Source: Blepharisma japonicum
Lineage: Eukaryota > Ciliophora > Heterotrichea > Heterotrichida > Blepharismidae
Assembly (NCBI GenBank): GCA_949751835.1
Contig: CATKHK010000002.1
Coordinates: 310,001 to 374,000 of the forward strand
Length of the DNA stretch: 64,000 nucleotides
Direction of reading: 5' to 3'
The notes under the pieces are model-generated. The model was not told the origin of the DNA and made no database searches. It worked only from the letters and a program-made list of their open reading frames with translations. The first letter of the stretch is position 1. Every line of letters starts with the position of its first letter. Of this stretch, positions 40,856 to 52,270 are shown piece after piece. Made by a program: the position numbers and the translations under genes.

Positions 40856-41050
40856 TAAGTGATGCAACGATTATCATTATTTTAAAAAACTTTTATATTT
40901 ATTATGATTTAAATAATTCCTAAGAACTTAGCCTAGTTTAAATAATTTTATATTAAATAGCCTTAATTTATTAATAAGCACTTATCATCATAAGGCGGCT
41001 TTCTAAATTTAATATTTAATATAGCCATTTTTGTAAAATTATAGTTTAAT

Positions 41051-42073
41051 ATGGATCAGCTGTCTCCTGAAATCCGAGCACTCTATGAAAAAAGACTATG
41101 GCATGAACTTACAGAAAAACTTATGACTTTAGATGGCACAACAATCAGCAATATTTGGCCTCAGATTTGTCAATTTTCTGAAAGACTGAATCAGGTCAAG
41201 CTTGTCCTCCTTGCAATAAAAGCATCAGATTGGCAAGAACCATCCACAGCCCGAATATTTTTGGAAAGTGTTCAAGCTACTGATATTCAATCAGGACTTC
41301 TATTAAGAATTGCTATCGGAAGCCAGTCATTAAAGCAAGGAAACATATCTGAGGCTGCCCAGATGTTAGAAACAGCTCAAAAAGAAGTAGAAGTGCTTTC
41401 AGACTTTGATAGCGTTTTATATTCTCATTTATATGGAGCTTTAGCTGCTATTCATAAAGCGAAAAATAATCCTGAGCTTTTCTATAGGTATAGTTTGCAA
41501 TATCTCGCATATACTGCCCCAGAAGATGTAAATGATAAAGAAAACTTAGCGTTCCAGCTTGCAGTAGCGGTACTAGTTGCCGAAAAGATATACAATTTAG
41601 GAGAACTTATGCAGCAGCCTCTGTTTAAATCATTAGAAGGAAGTAAACATCATTGGATTTATGAACTCTTACATTTATGCGATCAAGGCAATGTTAGGGA
41701 AATTGAAGCAAGGTTTGAAGGTTTCCCTCAGGAATTAAAGACGCCTGAATTAATTCGGAAAGTTAGGATTTTGGCAATGATGGAATATATTTTCAAGAAC
41801 GATAAGTGGCAGCTAGAGTTTGGAGAGCTTGGGAGTGTTATGGACGTCCCTGAAAGTAGTATTGAATGGCTGCTAATGAAAGCCATGGCGCTGGAGCTAA
41901 TAAAAGGAGAAATTGATGAAGTCAGCAAGACTGTGAGAATAACTTGGCTGCAGCCCAGAGTATTGGATTCATCAAGGATTCACTTGATACAGAAAAGGCT
42001 TGGAGAATGGAAAACAACTGTTAATGAAGTCTTAAAGCATTTAGAAGACCAGTCTAAAGAGCTTTTAGAATAA
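41051..42073 (+). CDS. RPN9: 26S proteasome regulatory subunit Rpn9 (PSMD13)
   Basis: 340 residues, ATG to TAA, no TGA. It matches PSMD13 along its length: FYRYSLQYLAYT, IYNLGELMQQPLFKSLEGS, the PCI domain with LTFGELGSVMDVPESSIE-like spacing, LLMKAMALELIKGEIDEVS and TWLQPRVLDSSRI. Rpn9 is a non-ATPase lid subunit with a solenoid and a PCI/winged-helix end. Length fits the family (about 375 in animals), slightly shorter. Confidence 0.95.
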   Translation: MDQLSPEIRALYEKRLWHELTEKLMTLDGTTISNIWPQICQFSERLNQVKLVLLAIKASDWQEPSTARIFLESVQATDIQSGLLLRIAIGSQSLKQGNISEAAQMLETAQKEVEVLSDFDSVLYSHLYGALAAIHKAKNNPELFYRYSLQYLAYTAPEDVNDKENLAFQLAVAVLVAEKIYNLGELMQQPLFKSLEGSKHHWIYELLHLCDQGNVREIEARFEGFPQELKTPELIRKVRILAMMEYIFKNDKWQLEFGELGSVMDVPESSIEWLLMKAMALELIKGEIDEVSKTVRITWLQPRVLDSSRIHLIQKRLGEWKTTVNEVLKHLEDQSKELLE

Positions 42074-42181
42074 AAATCATTATTTTATTCTTTCTTATTA
42101 TGTTCTAATTCATTATAAATCAATATCTTGTATTTATTGATAATAGATTTGCTTAAGCCTTTAGTTATTCTTAAATAAAAA

Positions 42182-42430
42182 ATGCAAAATCTCTCTGAAC
42201 AGCAGATGCAGCAAATGATGATGATTGAGGAGATGAAGCACTACAACAAAATGGTCTCATCATGCTTTAAAGAATGCATACTCACAATGACCAGCAAAAC
42301 TCTAGCCCCTCAAGAGAAAACTTGCATGGAAAATTGTTTTAGGAAGACATCGAAGTTCAATGAAAAATTAGTCCAATCATTGAATTTTGTGACCATTGCG
42401 AGATCAAATCAGCAGCAGATTCAGCAATAA
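42182..42430 (+). CDS. small Tim chaperone (Tim9/Tim10 family)
   Basis: 82 residues, ATG to TAA. The twin CX3C motifs are complete: CFKEC and CMENC, spaced by 15 residues, in a helix-loop-helix with a Gln/Met-rich N-terminus. These proteins form hexameric chaperones in the intermembrane space, oxidised by the Mia40/Erv1 relay. An Erv1-like oxidase is also present at 1603-2028. Paralogue (Tim9, 10, 8 or 13) not decided. Confidence 0.93.
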   Translation: MQNLSEQQMQQMMMIEEMKHYNKMVSSCFKECILTMTSKTLAPQEKTCMENCFRKTSKFNEKLVQSLNFVTIARSNQQQIQQ

Positions 42431-42666
42431 ACATAAAAATCTTTAAACAAACTAAATGCTCATTATTTATCAATTTTGAAATAAGTGTGAAATTATGCTA
42501 TTCTTAAAATTAGTGGTATTTGACTAATAGAAATCAATACTTTTTTAGGATAAATCTATCAATAAATGTCTAATAATCATAATAGTAATATGTTATTCCA
42601 ACAAAAACCATCAAGAACTCTTTTCATTAGAAGGTTTAAATGTGATTTATTAACTCTAGATTTTAA

Positions 42667-43257
42667 ATGGCAAAATTTTACCTTGAGCACTATCAGTTAC
42701 CTAGACAGAGCGTAATTGAAGAGTTCTATGAAGAAGTCCAAGAAACTGAAAAATATCGCTTTAAAGAAATAAATGCAGCAGTCAAAATCCAAGCCCTCTG
42801 AAGAATGTATCGACAACGCAAACATTACCTCGAAGAGCAATGGGCTGTGAAAATTATCAAAAGAGTCTACATCGGTTATCGCACTCGAAAGAACTTCTGA
42901 AAGCTCATAAATCAGCAGCTATCTCACTATCGTCTCATGTTCTATTCATCTGCAGCCACCGCAATCCAAAGAATTTACCGTGGATTTTATTCCCGTAAAT
43001 ACTTCCACGACTTCGGGGCTCGCAAAAAATACCTCAAACACATAGAAGGTAAAAACGAGCGAAGAATAGCCAAAATGCATGAATACGCAAAGCAGCAAGA
43101 ATTAGAAGAACAACGACGTCAAGAAGATTATGCGCGAATGGAATTCTATAAACTTGCAAGTTCTCTGCATCATTTAACATCTACCAAAGCAATCCCAGGC
43201 GTATATCGAGGCTTAGAAGAAGTTTCTGATTTCGGAAAGCACACTTTAAAAGCTTAA
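42667..43257 (+). CDS. SPATA17: SPATA17-like IQ-motif protein
   Basis: 196 residues across two TGA (Trp) codons, ending TAA. Three IQ motifs: NAAVKIQALWRMYRQRK, AVKIIKRVYIGYRTRK and TAIQRIYRGFYSRKYF. A charged helix follows, and the C-terminus reads HHLTSTKAIPGVYRG, matching SPATA17 HYLLSTKQIPGIY. The animal protein has the same order of IQs and the same LSTK(Q/A)IPG(I/V)Y ending. IQ motifs bind calmodulin or centrin. SPATA17 is a sperm/ciliary protein. The gene's stop lies 30 nt from that of the convergent CNOT11 gene. Confidence 0.85.
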
Positions 43258-43287
43258 ATAACTGTTTATATCTGATAAGAAATGCAA

Positions 43288-44373
43288 CTATTCATTATTA
43301 TTCATTGATCTCAAGCTTTTATATAAAGCCTGCGCCTCTTTCATTGATGTGAATTCTTGGCTGAAATGTTGGATTTCGACAAGCAGGTCTTGTGCACCTA
43401 GAAGTTTGTTTTTTAGTAAGGAGTTTATAAAAACACAAAGGAGCCTGACTAGTCTGGTCTGTGTGTATTTGTCTCTGATCATTTTGCAGGAATTCATGCA
43501 ATTTGAGATAAATAGATGTAGGAATTCTAATGGGAGCTCAATTATCATTGCAAGCTTATTGACTACTTCTAAAGAGTTAAGGCTCAAAGGCATTTGGACG
43601 AGCTCTCCAAAGTAGTCTTGGACCTTGCTGGAATTCGCTATTCTTACTATCATTTCTATAGCGATGGCTGGATTTTTGTTAACTAAATCACTTAAGTTCT
43701 TGTGGCTTAAACCGCTTTTTAGCACTAGTTTTGGCTCTTGTTCCAAGGCAGCTATTACTGTGCTAGTTTGTTCTGGAGATAGCTTAGATTGTAACGAAAT
43801 TCTGAGAAGGTCTCTGATGTTTTCATAGATAGAGCTTTCAGATTCATGCTCATCTCAAAGAATTTCTGGGACTGTCATTGGAGACAGCCATTTTGTTTCG
43901 CTGGACGAAATTTCCACAAATTCAGGGATTGGCCTTAGAAATTCTGGCTCATATCTTCCAAGGACAGAATTTGATTTATCCTTGCTTCCTCCATTAACAA
44001 GAGGTCTTACCGCTCTCGATCTTTTTATATGATCGAGCTCTTTGGCCTCGCCGGTTAGTTTGACTACATCAGAAGGAGTCATTCGGCCTACTTCTCTTGA
44101 TCTAAGCCAGTCCTGCAAAAGTAGTTTTTCCCAAGGATAAGGAGACAAATCAGTGAGCTCTGCAATTGTAGAAAGAAAAGCATTTTCTGATTGCTTGCTG
44201 ATCTCTAGTAAGATGTAGATGGCAATCGTACGCTCGTGCACTGTAAGGGAGTCGTCTTGAAGCCAAGCAAGGAGTTCATATGCTGCCTGGAAAGTCGTGG
44301 TTTTGGGGACTATTTTGAGGAAAGTTTGAAATGCTGCATCGAGAGTCTTTTCTTTTAAAATTTGAGAGTCCAT
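43288..44373 (-). CDS. CNOT11: CCR4-NOT subunit CNOT11 (NOT11)
   Basis: 361 residues through one TGA (Trp), stop TAG. The C-terminal domain (about 230-355) matches CNOT11 closely: KNPAIAIEMIVRIANSS, DYFGELVQMPLSLNSLEVVN, LPLEFLHLFISNCMNSC and YTQTRLVRLLCVFINSLL. The N-terminal half is a helical repeat region with LLAWLQDD. CNOT11 anchors CNOT10 to the CNOT1 scaffold in the deadenylase complex. Another CCR4-NOT subunit lies at 60983-62383. Confidence 0.94.
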
Positions 44374-44742
44374 TTAATTATAAAAATGAAGAGATTTCTT
44401 TCTGGCAGAGTAAAAAAATTGAATAACTTATGAGTATATATTGGTTATATTGAGACTTTATTTACACTAATTATAAAAACATTATTGATGAACTTAAATT
44501 TATTTTTATTCTTCGTGCCCGCTTATAGACTTATAAAAAGTGAATTGGAACCATTAGAAAATGTAATGATTAGGGTTGCTATATGCAATTAAAACAGTTT
44601 AAAAAATTTAAAGTTTACAATTTTGTTTGTTTATAGCTAATAAAATTTTTTAATTAAAATCTCAGGTAAAATATACTTTATGCATCAGATTTCAATCAAA
44701 AATAATTTGTTACTTCCACATTATACTTAGATACTCAAAAAC
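44374..44742. other. divergent spacer
   Basis: 369 AT-rich bases between divergent genes. Nothing recognised. Confidence 0.45.
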
Positions 44743-46206
44743 ATGGAATCTAAGCCAAAGTGCACAAACCACGAAAAAGATGCTGATTTCTATTGCCGAA
44801 CTCCTAACTGCATGTATGGGTATTGTGTTAGCTGTGGGATGAACCACTTAGGTCATGATTATCTAAAAATAGATGACCCTTCCCTTCCAAACATCCTCTC
44901 ATGCGACATCTCAGTATTTCTATTAAATCAACAAAAACTTTACGATCAAAGCTATAAAGAGCACGAAGCCATAGAATTGAATTTACGTCAAATCCAAAAT
45001 GAAGTCAGCCAAGTGATCTTGGATATTGAAGGATATTTTGATGATTTAGTCGAAGCATTAAAAGCTCGGGAAATCGAACTTATTAGAGAAGCTTCAACAA
45101 AAGGTATGATTATTGAAGCAGAAATAAGAGAAGACTTAGAAGAATGCGAAAAAGTCATGAAATGTCAAAAGGAAATGATTGATAGTATTACCGCCTTAAA
45201 AGATAGCTTTGAAACAATAGATTTTACTGAGAAAGTAGAGAAAACTTATGGCTTGTACAATAAATTCGCAGTCCCTAAGCCATACAAACAAGAAAGAATG
45301 TATGTTTTTCATGCTGGATTTGACTGTGACCCTTACTTTAAAGAGGAATTTCAGAGCATCGGGAGAGTCCATACCCAACAAGATGAATTTAATGGCTACA
45401 AGCAGAACTCCTTTAATTTTTTCAAAGAGTTTGCAAAGGATATATACAAGTATGATATCAGTCACCAAGCTTGGGAAATCAACCCGAGCATTAGTATCCC
45501 TCGTTTGCACCATTTTAACGTTGTTTATGCAAAAGACAGAGACGAGTATATAATTGTAGGATGCACTGCAAATCAAAGCAAACTCATTAAGTATTATGCA
45601 ACTCAAGACAAAATAGAGCAGTTCGATCTTGGCTTTGAATATCCTCAATGAAGCTTTTCCTGCTATTACTGGGGAAAATTATTCCTTTTAGGAGGAGAAA
45701 TAAACGACTCAAGCACCCAAGAATGCAAAGCTTATACTCCAAGGACTAATACGTGGTCAGATGTAACAGAACTTATAATCGCCAGAGATTCTTCCTCTGT
45801 AATAGGGTTTGAAAATAAGTATTTATATGTCTTTGGAGGCTATTCCAACGGAATTTCCTTAAAATCTATTGAGAGGTATCATAAAGATGCTTCAAGATGG
45901 GAACTGCTTCATGTACAAATGCCTATGCCTTTGGCATTTATATCAATTGTAAGCACTGGGATTGAATTGGTGCTATTTGGAGGCGAGTGCAACGAAAGGA
46001 GCTCAGATCAGGTCTTTAAGTGGAATGGCTATAACGGGTTTAAAGAGTGTCCTAGGCTTTCAGCACCCTTTACATGTGGAGGTTCTGATATCGTAGTCTT
46101 CATTTCAGGAAATGTTTATATAATTAGAGCAGAAGACTCTGATTTTCCTACAGCAGAGATATACCCAATTAGCAATATTAAATTTAATGAAACAGATATT
46201 ATTTAG
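44743..46206 (+). CDS. B-box / kelch-repeat protein
   Basis: 487 residues across one TGA (Trp), stop TAG (46204-46206). An N-terminal B-box-like zinc domain (about 5-42: CTNHEKDADFYCRTPNC, CVSCGMNHLGHDY) is followed by a coiled coil (about 65-165). Kelch repeats come last (about 250-470), with FLLGGEINDSS, YVFGGYSNG and VLFGGECNERS, each carrying the GG pair. There is no RING ahead of the B-box, so it is not a full TRIM ligase. Similar B-box/kelch proteins are common in ciliates. The last 8 bases overlap the end of the convergent gene. Confidence 0.88.
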
Positions 46207-48769
46207 CTACTTCAGATGGTAAAAATGAATAAGCGGTTGATCCTCGGCTAAGGCTTCGTTTGGGATATTGGTGAGAAAGCCTTTTAACTCGGCTTTTTCT
46301 TTCTAAGTTAGATAAGTAGATGATTTCTTTGACTGACATTGGAGAAATGAGGAATTTCATTCTTGTTATTGGGCTTGCGTTATTGGATTGTGTAGGTGTG
46401 TGGGTGGAGAGTGCTCGCATTTCTGATTTTTTGAGGTTTTTTAATTTATAGGCAATATCTTTGGCGTTGCTTTGGATAAGTGCTGCTTGGCTTAAGCTAT
46501 CTGGCTGAGATTCACTTCTTCTCATCCGACCCATATTTAGCTGGGTCTTTTCGGTTTTTTGATCAATTGAGTCAGTATTTTCTTTTATAGTTCTATAAAC
46601 ACTTTTGATTTCCTCATCAAAAAATTCATTAAGCGTAGGAACTTTTTCAATTAGTTTGAATCGACTTTGTGGGGTCTCACTCTCACTATCAATTTTGAGC
46701 TTCTTCTTCATGCTTTTATGGACTTTCTTGCTTATTCTAACTTCTTTGGGAGAATTTCCAAAAATATCTTGAATTTGTTTATCACCCACTTTATTTAAAT
46801 TTTCATCCTGCATTAATTCTGAAGTAGTGTCGCGAATATTTACATATAAATCTACTAATGCTTCGTTAACTCTTTGAAAATTAGTTCGGAAAATCTGATG
46901 AACTTGTTCATTCAATTCATCTAAATCTGCTAAAGATCTCTCAGCGCCAGAGTATTTATCTCTTTGAAAAATTTTTGATTTTAAATAAGTCTGCAGTCTA
47001 TCCCTCTCTAAAATTTGTATCAGCATTTTATTCTACATAAATCTTACTGACTTCACGCTGCTTGCAAAAAGCTTAGCTTCGGAATAAAGCTCAGGGAAAA
47101 CTCCAAGAAATATTTGTGTGATTTCAAACACTGACAATGGGACTGTTGGCATAATTTCATCCATGAAAGTGTCTGAGTTTTTTGGAGGATCTTCAAAGTC
47201 TATTTCAGTATTAAATATTTTTGAGTTTGTTGGAGTGATTCTATTGATTACTGATTTTCGGGCGATATCTGCTTCTCTTTTCTTTCTACGTTGGAAGTTA
47301 GTAGGGCCAACTTGCTGAGGAGTGTTTGCACGCTTGTATCTGGCTTTTTTTAAAGATTCGATAATATCTATAGCTCTATCGTAAATATCAGTTAGACGAG
47401 GATTGATTTTGATACCAATTTTGGCTACAAGATGAAGGGTTTTACATGCGATAAATAAAATACTTAATAAAAAGTAATGAATTTTGATAGAGCACATCTC
47501 ATATTTTACAGTTTCTTCATCTAAATTAGTTTCTATTTTGTCATCTAAAAGAGTACGAGTCTGATTGTAGGTTGTGTTAGGTCGGCTCTGTATCACTTTT
47601 ATGCCATTCATATCTTTTATACATAGATTTAATTCTTCTCTAATTTTATCGCATTCTATTTGTTTTTCAACATGATCATTGCTAAGATTGGTGAAAAATA
47701 AGCCTAGAGAAGTTTGCTCTGAATTGAATTTATTTATAGTTCGGATGATATCATTAGTATCATTTTCTGAAATTCCTTTACTAAAATCATACACATGTTC
47801 TCCTTTGCTCATTAGCCTGAGTTACATTTACTTCTCAATTACTTTAAAATTCTCAACATAGTTTTTGAAATTATGGATATTTCACTCACTATTTCTCCTT
47901 ATAGAAGAAATATTATCTATATCTTGCTCTATATCTTCGAAAATGTGGTCATTTTGTTCTCCTCTGGCCTTTTTATTAATTACGTTTTTTGCTACTTTGG
48001 CAGTTGCTATTCTCTCAATAGCCTCATGCATAGCTTCTTCAATATTTTTTTTCTTTTTTGACATTGCTCCATATAATGCTTGATAAGACTTTTTCATTCC
48101 TTTAGCTTCGTTTTTATTATGAACTACATCATTTGTGGCTTGAATAGCTACAGAGTTTGCTAAAAAATTTGACCTTTTCACATTTTCTTCATGTCTTTGT
48201 AAACCTATAAAAGCGTCATGAATTTCTTCAACCCTTTGCTTGTAAACGCTCTATATAGGAAATACAATTGATTCTTTATCTCGCTCAATTTTGCTTTGTA
48301 AGGTTGTAGACACAAAATCTTCTTCATCAGCTTTTAGCTGATAGTCTTTTATTAATTGAGTCAATTCTGATAGCTTTTGGTTGATTTTTATTGGCGATGC
48401 TCTTCCTGTGAACTTTTGCTTATTATTTCCGTCTTCTCAATTCATTCTTTCTTTAATTTCATATTTTATGTTATTTACTTGCTTTTTGAGTGCCGATAAT
48501 TGTGATTTCTTCTTTTGGTTTTCATTGACTAATTTATTTAAACTGCGATTTAATTTGATATTTTCTTCATAGTTGATTTCTTTTCGTTTTACTTCTTGCT
48601 CGTTATGCATCCTATACTGTTCATCAAGCTCTTTTTCAGTTAATTGAACTTCCTCTTTGATAATTTCGTTTATATCTTTTACCTCTTCTTTTGAGTTTGA
48701 ATCAGACATGCTAAAAAATGACTGGCTGAAGCTTTTGTTTTGGTCTGAATTTGGTGGAGGTTTTAGCAT
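46199..48769 (-). CDS. large coiled-coil protein with three 15-nt introns
   Basis: 841 residues joined across three introns (47033-47047, 47817-47831, 48251-48265) and two TGA codons. The N-terminal 300 residues are mostly coiled coil, the middle has a helical region with one hydrophobic stretch (IHYFLLSILFIACKTLHLVA), and the C-terminus is basic and Ser-rich. Each intron's removal is needed to keep the frame open. I do not recognise the family; an axonemal or basal-body role would fit the composition but is not shown. The stop overlaps the convergent gene by 8 nt. Confidence 0.8.
47033..47047 (-). other. 15-nt intron in the large coiled-coil gene
   Basis: gtaagatttatgtag, A at position 10; its TAG is in frame. 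Removal joins SSVKS to NKMLIQ. Confidence 0.9.
47817..47831 (-). other. 15-nt intron in the large coiled-coil gene
   Basis: gtaaatgtaactcag, A at position 10; contains an in-frame TAA. Removal joins VIEK to LMSKGE. Confidence 0.88.
48251..48265 (-). other. 15-nt intron in the large coiled-coil gene
   Basis: gtatttcctatatag, A at position 10; its TAG is in frame. Removal joins KESI to SVYKQRV. Confidence 0.88.
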
Positions 48770-48993
48770 TTATATTCTATTAAATTTTTAGTGTAAATTA
48801 AAAAGCCGTGATATAAATGAAATAAATGATGGAACAGTTCACATTAAATCATTAAATGCTCTATTTACCTGAATAATTAATAATTTTATATCAGAATCAA
48901 TAGAAATTAATTAGAAGTGATATTGACACAAATTAAATTAAATGATTACTAGAGTTTTTATAATTTGAATAACAATATACAGCACTTAAATAA

Positions 48994-49446
48994 TTAATAT
49001 TCCGTTTTTTCATTTGAGACTGTTTGCTGCATAAAATCAAGGACATCTGTTTTGTATATACACAACACGATATCACTCCGCTGAAGTGTTCTTCTTTTGC
49101 TTTCTTGAGTATTTACCCAAGCCCTGTGAGTTAGCTCAATTATGAACAATTCACAAGCTTTGCCGAATACTGCAGGAGTTTCAGCGCTGATCATCCTAAC
49201 GTCTTCATCAGATTTCATTATCTTTTTAATTCTTGAAAGAGGCAGATGATGGTGATTTAAATCTTGATGTAGAATTTCATCAAATTGGGATTTTATCAAT
49301 TTATCAACACTGCTGTCTAAACTGTTCTTGGGAGGCTCATCAGAGGGATTGAAATTTATAGAATTTAGATTAGAAGGAATTCCAGAAGACACCGGGTATA
49401 AATTAAATAAAGGAAATTGTTCAGATTTTTGTTCTTGAGGTTCCAT
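48994..49446 (-). CDS. NF-YC: NF-YC / HAP5 CCAAT-binding subunit
   Basis: 150 residues, ATG to TAA. The histone-fold domain (about 60-140) matches NF-YC almost residue for residue: LPLSRIKKIMKSDEDVRMI, SAETPAVFGKACELFIIELT and KRRTLQRSDIVLCIYKTDVL. NF-YC pairs with NF-YB through the histone fold and then binds NF-YA and CCAAT boxes. The short N-terminus is Pro/Asn-rich. Dr1/DRAP1-type relatives are excluded by the SAETP helix. Confidence 0.95.
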   Translation of the reverse strand: MEPQEQKSEQFPLFNLYPVSSGIPSNLNSINFNPSDEPPKNSLDSSVDKLIKSQFDEILHQDLNHHHLPLSRIKKIMKSDEDVRMISAETPAVFGKACELFIIELTHRAWVNTQESKRRTLQRSDIVLCIYKTDVLDFMQQTVSNEKTEY

Positions 49447-50630
49447 TTTCTCTTCTTTTTAATTCTCAAATAATATTTATTTTACTTATATTTAGATAAA
49501 TGGTATTTAATGCATAAAACCGGCACCAGTGGTGATACTAAACTCCTTGTATAGGGTTTTTAAAGGATCAGCTCTATCAGCCCTTAGAAAATTAATTTTA
49601 ATCGTAATTATATAAACTTTCGTACTATATAACAATGACAAACTGTCATATAAGCGCTTATCCAAACAATCACGGTTGTATAGGTGTTTTTTTTAAAAAA
49701 TATATACAGATGAATTATAAGAACTAAGCAAGAGCATTATCGAAATTGTCACCTCTAAGCAATTAGTTTAAGAGTCTCTGATATTCATATTCGAAATTCT
49801 AAAATAAATAAATAAAAAAAAGTATCAATTTTTTATTTTAGTTAGCTAGTCTTTTACAAGCTCATACATTATTTTATGGTCCATAGTTTATTTATATCTT
49901 CTTGAGTTTCTAACACTAACTAAATCCCCCCTAATAATGGGAAACCAAGACAATCTTTGCAAACTACTTTATGAAATTATAAATATTTAAACTTATACTT
50001 CATATGAATAAACGGTTCTAAGAGTGCCCCATTTTTCAGTAGAGGCTGTATTTATGTATTTTTTATCTAAGTAGCTTGTTTACCTTGTATTGAATCTCGA
50101 TAGCTACTGAGCTTTTCTTTGGATCACAAGCAGAATAAGGACGACTCAAAAGATCTCGTAAGTTTGGAAGTTTCTCCAGTAAAAATTTTCATATATTTGA
50201 ATATAAATTAAAATTACTTCCATATTTTCAAGCACTTCTTTATAAAAAATAATATTTTCGATAATTTAATAAATAAAATAAAAAAGCTCCAAAAATGAGA
50301 TCATTAGAAGATAAAATGGAACACTGTCAAATACGAAACTACGCCAAAAACCAAATTTATTTTTAAAAATTGTTTCATTGCATATAAGCCACAAAGATAA
50401 TAAGCATTAAAATAGAGACTTCTATTTCCAGCTCAGTGATGTTTATAGGTCTAAAATATTAAATTTAATTTAATTATAATAAAGCTATAATAAAAGGGCA
50501 TTAATGACTAAAAGAATTGAATTTAGGAAAGGATAAAAACTTAATTAAATATTAGACGAAATTAATGGTTAATTCCAAAAAGATTTGCATATGGAATTCA
50601 ATTTTAATAATAAAAATTGTAGAAGGAAGA
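49447..50630. other. long spacer holding a possible structured RNA
   Basis: 1184 bases between divergent genes, the longest gap in the window. Most is AT-rich and empty. The part 49505-49694 is GC-richer and is listed separately as a candidate RNA gene. No tRNA, 5S or spliceosomal RNA was recognised by eye. Confidence 0.45.
49505..49694 (+). ncRNA. candidate structured RNA ending in a T8 tract
   Basis: GC-richer than its surroundings at the 5' end (ACCGGCACCAGTGGTG near 49519), where CACCAGTGGTG can pair with itself. Further in, ATGACA and TGTCAT form a 6-bp hairpin with a 3-base loop (49635-49649), followed at once by the perfect palindrome ATAAGCGCTTAT (49650-49661). A run of eight T (49687-49694) then fits a pol III terminator. 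It does not match U1, U2, U4, U5, U6, tRNA or SRP RNA as far as I can tell. Confidence 0.3.
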
Positions 50631-51533
50631 ATGAAAAAGATAACTGATTGTGATATAGTAGATGGATTCGATGCTTGAATGTCAGATGAAGGTATATCTA
50701 ATCAAGAATCCTTAGCAATTCTTGGTAATGAATGCAGCACTCAATCAACAGCAGATGGGGCTGACGATGACCAACCAGCAATTAAAGCAAACTTAACTAG
50801 AGGGGTAAAAAAATCAGGTCGAAACCCAGGAAACGACACCAAATTGCTTAACAATTTTAGATGCAAAAAAAATTCTAAAAAAGCACCCAAAAAAGAGTAT
50901 GTAAGGTGTCAACTTATTAGAAACCATAAAAAGATGAATCGCCTCATCAAAGTCAATAGTTTTCCAGATAAAACTATGGGCAAATTTAACAAAGATAATG
51001 GCGAAGCCTGAAGATTATACGGGATTTTAAAGGACATTTATAATAAAAATCAAAATGTTCTTGAAGTAGAATCTCAGACAGAATCAGGGCCAATGACTGA
51101 TGGCAAAAGTAAAAGAAATACAAACCCCGCCCAAAAAAGTTTTAACACTGAGTATATTCGGTTTTACTTCAGAAATGAACCCGTAAAGCAATCGTTTTTT
51201 TACTTTGTGGAGCTGGTTTTTTCCGATCCTAATCCAGAAATTTTGTGTGAGAAATTCGGATTTTGTTGCTGCTTATCACAGACTCCACAGGAGCATAGTT
51301 ATAAATGCTGCAAAAACTGGGAGGAGCTTAAAACATATGTGCAAATTAAAATGCTTGAGGATTTGGAAATCGCTGCTTGGAAGCCAAATGATTTAGTACC
51401 AAAAATCAAAGAAAGCCCTGAAGAAGATATTTTTGGTGAGGAAGCCTTCATTCAATTTAATGCAGATCCTGAAGAAACAAATATTGAAGAAATAGATTTG
51501 GAAGGAACTGAACTTTCAAGCTTTGGTATTTAA
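50631..51533 (+). CDS. hypothetical protein
   Basis: 300 residues, ATG at 50631 (an alternative Met follows 16 codons later), across two TGA (Trp) codons, stop TAA. A basic central part (KKSGRNPGNDTKLLNN, KKAPKKEYVRCQLIRNHKK) is followed by a compact C-terminal region with several Cys (GFCCCLSQTP and SYKCCKN) and an acidic tail. I do not recognise a domain. The basic block suggests nucleic-acid binding, but this is only composition. Confidence 0.7.
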
Positions 51534-52270
51534 ACTTTGTGTTAAATAAATGCTGGCTAGTGATTATTCATCATTTCATGGTTAATAAGGCTTTTCATCT
51601 ATAATAACATAATAAAATCTCTAAATCAATTTATTCTCAATATATTTTGGTGATAGGTTTATTATCATTAATATTCATTATGCTAGATTTTTGGTATTCA
51701 ATGATCTGAGTTAGTTAGAGACCTGATATAATTAATTTCATTATTAATGCTTACAAAATATATAGATTTTCTCATGTGTCTCACTAACAAATAGTTAGCA
51801 CACTATTTATATAAAAAATACTTTTTAGTCAAGTAAAAGAAACTTTTAATAATCTGGCATATTATTATGATTTCAAGTTAAATTATATCCCAGATATATA
51901 TTAATGAATAAAATCATCTATCAGAAAAAATTCCTACATTGCCATTATTTTATAATTAAAATTTATTGAGTACACTATTTTTCTTTAAAATGTCGCAAAT
52001 TATCAAATTAAATAAGTTATAAATGGACTAGTCAAAATTTCTTTTATTTTTCAAAGGATCTACTCAAAAATATTTTTCAATTAAACATAATGAAATATAA
52101 AAGCATTTGGAAAATTTTCATGTTCTTGCTAAAATCATATATAATTAATAGGGAATAGAGTTATAACTTAACGAAATTATAATCATCTGCAAATAATGAA
52201 ACTTAGACTGACGAAAAATAATGGAACCCTAAATTAAGTGTTAGCAAAATAATAAGTCTATCAATAGAAA
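51534..52270. other. AT-rich same-strand spacer
   Basis: 737 bases, very AT-rich, with no open frame, RNA gene or repeat recognised. It is much longer than typical same-strand gaps here. Confidence 0.4.

Noticed and set aside
46199-48769. Four separate minus-strand genes
   Set aside because: They share one frame and are joined by removing three typical 15-nt introns and reading TGA as Trp.
49909-49945. CTAACACTAAC followed by a C run, resembling telomere repeat or a telomerase template
   Set aside because: It does not match the heterotrich repeat CCCTAACA in register and is not repeated.
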